Below are positions 6,715 to 8,712 of a stretch of 8,712 nt of DNA, one piece after another. How positions within the stretch are numbered: position 1 is the first letter of the stretch; the number at the start of each line of letters is the position of its first letter. The notes beneath the pieces were generated by a model. The model was not told where the DNA came from, ran no database searches, and saw nothing but the letters and a program-made list of their open reading frames with translations. The stretch is from Bacillota bacterium (GTDB lineage Bacteria > Bacillota > Clostridia > Oscillospirales > Ruminococcaceae), in assembly GCA_023443315.1 (NCBI GenBank), contig JAEZVA010000063.1, positions 1 through 8,712 of the forward strand. Reading direction: 5' to 3'. The translations under genes were made by a program, and so were the position numbers.

Positions 6715-7290
6715 TTACCGATATGTATGTGTGCAGATCTCCCTGATTTTACTGCGTAAAGCAATCGTGTCTTCAAACGCCGCGGGTTTTAGCGACGAGT
6801 TTCGCAGCAAGGCTGCGGGGTGAAAGGTACCCATAATAAGCCGACCGTCCCGCTCGAACCACTGCCCGTGTTGAGCTGTTACCTTAAAATCCTCGCTGAT
6901 AAACCGCTTTGCGGCAATGCGCCCGACGCACACGATAATCTTCGGGTTGATAAGCGCAATCTGGCGCGAAAGGTGCAACGCGCACGCCTTTTGTTCTTCG
7001 GGAAGCGGGTCGCGGTTTTCGGGCGGGCGGCATTTGATGATATTTGCAATATAGATGTTTTTGTCGCGGTACAGCTCGACAGACGCAAGCAGGGTGTCAA
7101 GCAGCTTTCCCGACCGCCCCACAAAGGGCTCGCCCTGCTTGTCCTCCTCTGCGCCCGGTGCTTCGCCGATAAACAGCACCTCTGCGTCTGGTTCACCAAC
7201 GCCAAACACCACGTTTTGCCGCGTGTGGCACAATGAGCAATCGGTGCAGTTTTTCACCGACTCTTTAAGCGTGTTTAAATCGTTTATCAT
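6715..7290 (-). CDS. Family 4 uracil-DNA glycosylase with a 4Fe-4S cluster
   Basis: The protein has 191 residues, normal for the family. It removes uracil from DNA, left by cytosine deamination or misincorporation, as the first step of base excision repair. The active-site motif GEAPGAEEDKQGEPFVGRSG is at 42-61, and the second motif GTFHPAALLRN contains the conserved His-Pro. Four cysteines at 15, 18, 87 and 103 have the spacing of the family's iron-sulfur cluster (CxxC near the start, then Cys in KCRPPENR and a Cys 16 residues later). The start ATG at 7290 has GGAGGG 10 bases upstream. It is transcribed away from fhs from an extended -10 promoter near 7335-7343. No clear terminator follows it, so some read-through into the GT2 gene is possible. 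Confidence 0.94.
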   Translation of the reverse strand: MINDLNTLKESVKNCTDCSLCHTRQNVVFGVGEPDAEVLFIGEAPGAEEDKQGEPFVGRSGKLLDTLLASVELYRDKNIYIANIIKCRPPENRDPLPEEQKACALHLSRQIALINPKIIVCVGRIAAKRFISEDFKVTAQHGQWFERDGRLIMGTFHPAALLRNSSLKPAAFEDTIALRSKIREICTHTYR

Positions 7291-7334
7291 AATCTATATT
7301 CCCTCCGAATGGCGTGTGTACGGTATCTGCCGAT

Positions 7335-7343
7335 ATTATATCA
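7335..7343 (-). promoter_or_regulatory. Extended -10 promoter for the uracil-DNA glycosylase gene
   Basis: On the minus strand a consensus TATAAT (7340-7335) is preceded by TGA (7343-7341), making an extended -10 element. No good -35 exists at 16-18 bases; TTGTAA is present but only 14 bases away. An extended -10 alone can suffice. Transcription would start near 7328. Confidence 0.55.
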
Positions 7344-7402
7344 TATTTCAATTGTTACAACTACTATAAAAACAAAGGCAGCGTCCATGCATGATTCCGT
7401 GC

Positions 7403-7431
7403 TTTTCCCCGACCAAAATGTGTGATATAAT
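7403..7431 (+). promoter_or_regulatory. Extended -10 promoter for fhs
   Basis: TGATATAAT (7423-7431) gives a perfect -10 (7426-7431) with an extended TG element. The -35 position 17 bases upstream holds TTTTCC, a poor match. Transcription would start near 7438, leaving a leader of about 115 bases before the fhs ATG. No known riboswitch is recognised in that leader. Confidence 0.55.
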
Positions 7432-7439
7432 ATTTTGGT
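7412..7439. promoter_or_regulatory. Inverted repeat spanning the fhs -10 element, possible operator
   Basis: ACCAAAAT (7412-7419) and ATTTTGGT (7432-7439) form perfect 8-bp arms around 12 bases that hold the -10 element. This geometry would let a dimeric repressor block RNA polymerase. The regulator is unknown; the stem is too weak and misplaced to be a terminator. Confidence 0.4.
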
Positions 7440-7552
7440 ATGAGCCGCCCCAATCCAAACGAGCAAAACCCACCTCACTTTTACTGGGTTGACGCGCGGC
7501 AATCGCAACGGATACCGAGGGTAAGACACTGATTTTTTTGGAGGTGCCCCCA

Positions 7553-8712
7553 ATGCTGACAGATATCGAAATCGCTCAAGGCTGTACCATGCGCCCCATC
7601 ACCGAGATTGCAAAAAATCTCGGTATCGGTGAGGAGGAACTGATTCCTTACGGGCGCTACAAGGCAAAGATAGAAGACGGTGTGTACGAGAGGCTGCAAA
7701 ACAAAAAGGACGGCAAGCTCATTCTGGTTACCGCCATCAACCCCACCCCCGCCGGTGAGGGTAAAACCACCACCACCGTGGGGCTTGGTCAGGGCATGAA
7801 CAAGCTCGGCAAGAATGCGGTAATTGCCCTACGCGAGCCGTCGCTGGGTCCTGTGTTTGGTATGAAGGGCGGCGCCGCGGGCGGTGGCTACGCACAGGTG
7901 GTGCCGATGGAGGATATTAACCTGCACTTTACAGGGGATATGCACGCCATCACCGCCGCGAACAACCTGCTGTGCGCGGTTCTGGATAACCACATCCATC
8001 AGGGCAACGCGCTTGGTATTGACCCCCGCCGCATCCTGTTTAAACGCGCAATGGATATGAACGATCGCGCACTGAGAAACGTAGTAGTCGGGCTTGGCGG
8101 CAAGGCAAACGGCGTGCCGCGCGAGGACGGCTTTATCATCACCGTCGCAAGCGAGGTCATGGCTATCTTGTGCCTATCCTCCGACTTTGCCGACCTCAAG
8201 CGTCGCTTGGGGGACATCCTTGTTGCGTACCGCTATGACGGTGCTCCTGTATACTGCAATGAACTGCAGGCGGCAGGCTCTATGGCGGCTCTGCTGAAGG
8301 AAGCCATTAAACCAAACCTTGTTCAGACGCTTGAAAATACGCCTGCACTCGTGCACGGCGGTCCGTTTGCGAACATTGCGCACGGCTGCAACTCGGTTCG
8401 CGCCACGCGCCTTGCGCTGAAGCTGGGCGACTACTGCATCACCGAGGCGGGCTTTGGCTCCGACCTTGGCGCGGAGAAGTTTTTGGACATTAAATGCCCG
8501 ACCGCGGGGCTTTCCCCTTCTGCCATCGTGATTGTGGCGACCGCAAGGGCGCTGAAATACAACGGCGGCGTACCTAAGAACGAAACCGCGCTTGAAAACG
8601 TTGCGGCACTCTCAAACGGGCTTGAAAACCTGCGCGCGCATATAGAGAACATGAAGAAGTACGGCGTGCCGGTGGTGGTCGCCATCAACCGCTTTGCCTC
8701 GGACACCGACGC
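7553..8712 (+). CDS. fhs: Formate-tetrahydrofolate ligase (3' end cut by the window)
   Basis: The frame is open from ATG 7553 to the window end, 386 residues of a family usually about 556 long, so roughly two thirds is visible. It joins formate to tetrahydrofolate using ATP, giving 10-formyl-tetrahydrofolate for one-carbon metabolism, purine synthesis and, in acetogens, the methyl branch of the Wood-Ljungdahl pathway. The ATP-binding loop TPAGEGKTT is at residues 65-73. It is followed by the highly conserved EPSLGPVFGMKGGAAGGGYA and PMEDINLHFTGD segments, and later by HGGPFANIAHGCNS and EAGFGSDLGAEKF. The ATG has GGAGG 8 bases upstream; an in-frame GTG nine bases earlier overlaps this site and is unlikely. 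It is divergent from the uracil-DNA glycosylase gene. Its presence does not alone prove acetogenesis, since many fermenters carry it. Confidence 0.97.
   Translation, partial: MLTDIEIAQGCTMRPITEIAKNLGIGEEELIPYGRYKAKIEDGVYERLQNKKDGKLILVTAINPTPAGEGKTTTTVGLGQGMNKLGKNAVIALREPSLGPVFGMKGGAAGGGYAQVVPMEDINLHFTGDMHAITAANNLLCAVLDNHIHQGNALGIDPRRILFKRAMDMNDRALRNVVVGLGGKANGVPREDGFIITVASEVMAILCLSSDFADLKRRLGDILVAYRYDGAPVYCNELQAAGSMAALLKEAIKPNLVQTLENTPALVHGGPFANIAHGCNSVRATRLALKLGDYCITEAGFGSDLGAEKFLDIKCPTAGLSPSAIVIVATARALKYNGGVPKNETALENVAALSNGLENLRAHIENMKKYGVPVVVAINRFASDTD

Noticed and set aside
7438..7552. Folate-related riboswitch (THF or ZTP type) in the fhs leader
   Set aside because: Such riboswitches occur upstream of fhs-type genes, but I cannot find the conserved ZTP core (CCGCCUGGGC-like end) or the THF-I core here. 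An Infernal scan would settle it.
1..8712. CRISPR arrays, insertion sequences, tRNA or rRNA genes
   Set aside because: No regularly spaced repeats, transposase genes, terminal inverted repeats or recognisable RNA gene signatures were found on either strand.

Overview
The window looks like a chromosomal segment of an anaerobic, moderate-GC member of the Bacillota, most likely a clostridial (Oscillospirales-like) lineage. This is inferred from the gene types (formate-tetrahydrofolate ligase, CoA-disulfide reductase fused to sulfur-carrier domains, family 4 uracil-DNA glycosylase, Firmicutes-style HD-GYP protein) and the purine-rich Shine-Dalgarno sites. No 16S or other taxonomic marker is present. 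There are seven protein genes, two of them cut by the window edges. I see no RNA gene, mobile element or CRISPR array.

Layout. Positions 1-1466 (+) hold the C-terminal part of a multidomain CoA-disulfide reductase ending in rhodanese, TusA and DsrE modules. It converges on a three-gene minus-strand unit and shares a strong hairpin terminator with it (about 1476-1520). Read in the direction of transcription, that unit is an HD-GYP phosphodiesterase-family protein (4088-3015), a ParA/Soj ATPase (2954-2184) and a proline/alanine-rich protein with a C-terminal ComFB domain (2191-1532). A good sigma-A-type promoter (4247-4219) lies just upstream. Next comes a second minus-strand pair: a GT2 glycosyltransferase fused to a GtrA-like membrane domain (6505-5444), followed by an acyltransferase-3 membrane protein (5337-4267), with its own good promoter at 6695-6667. 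A family 4 uracil-DNA glycosylase (7290-6715, minus) is then divergent from fhs, formate-tetrahydrofolate ligase (7553 onward, plus, running off the end). Each of these two has an extended -10 promoter in the 262-base gap between them.

How the genes may work together. The HD-GYP/ParA/ComFB unit is the most interesting part. HD-GYP proteins degrade cyclic di-GMP, and ComFB-domain proteins have been reported as cyclic dinucleotide receptors. ParA ATPases position cargo through a partner with a basic N-terminal peptide. No ParB is present; the ComFB protein has a basic N-terminus, a long probably disordered linker and a folded C-terminal domain, so it could be the ParA partner. This is a hypothesis from gene order and architecture, not a demonstrated system. 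The glycosyltransferase and acyltransferase look like an envelope glycan modification pair. The reductase, glycosylase and fhs genes are ordinary metabolic or repair genes.
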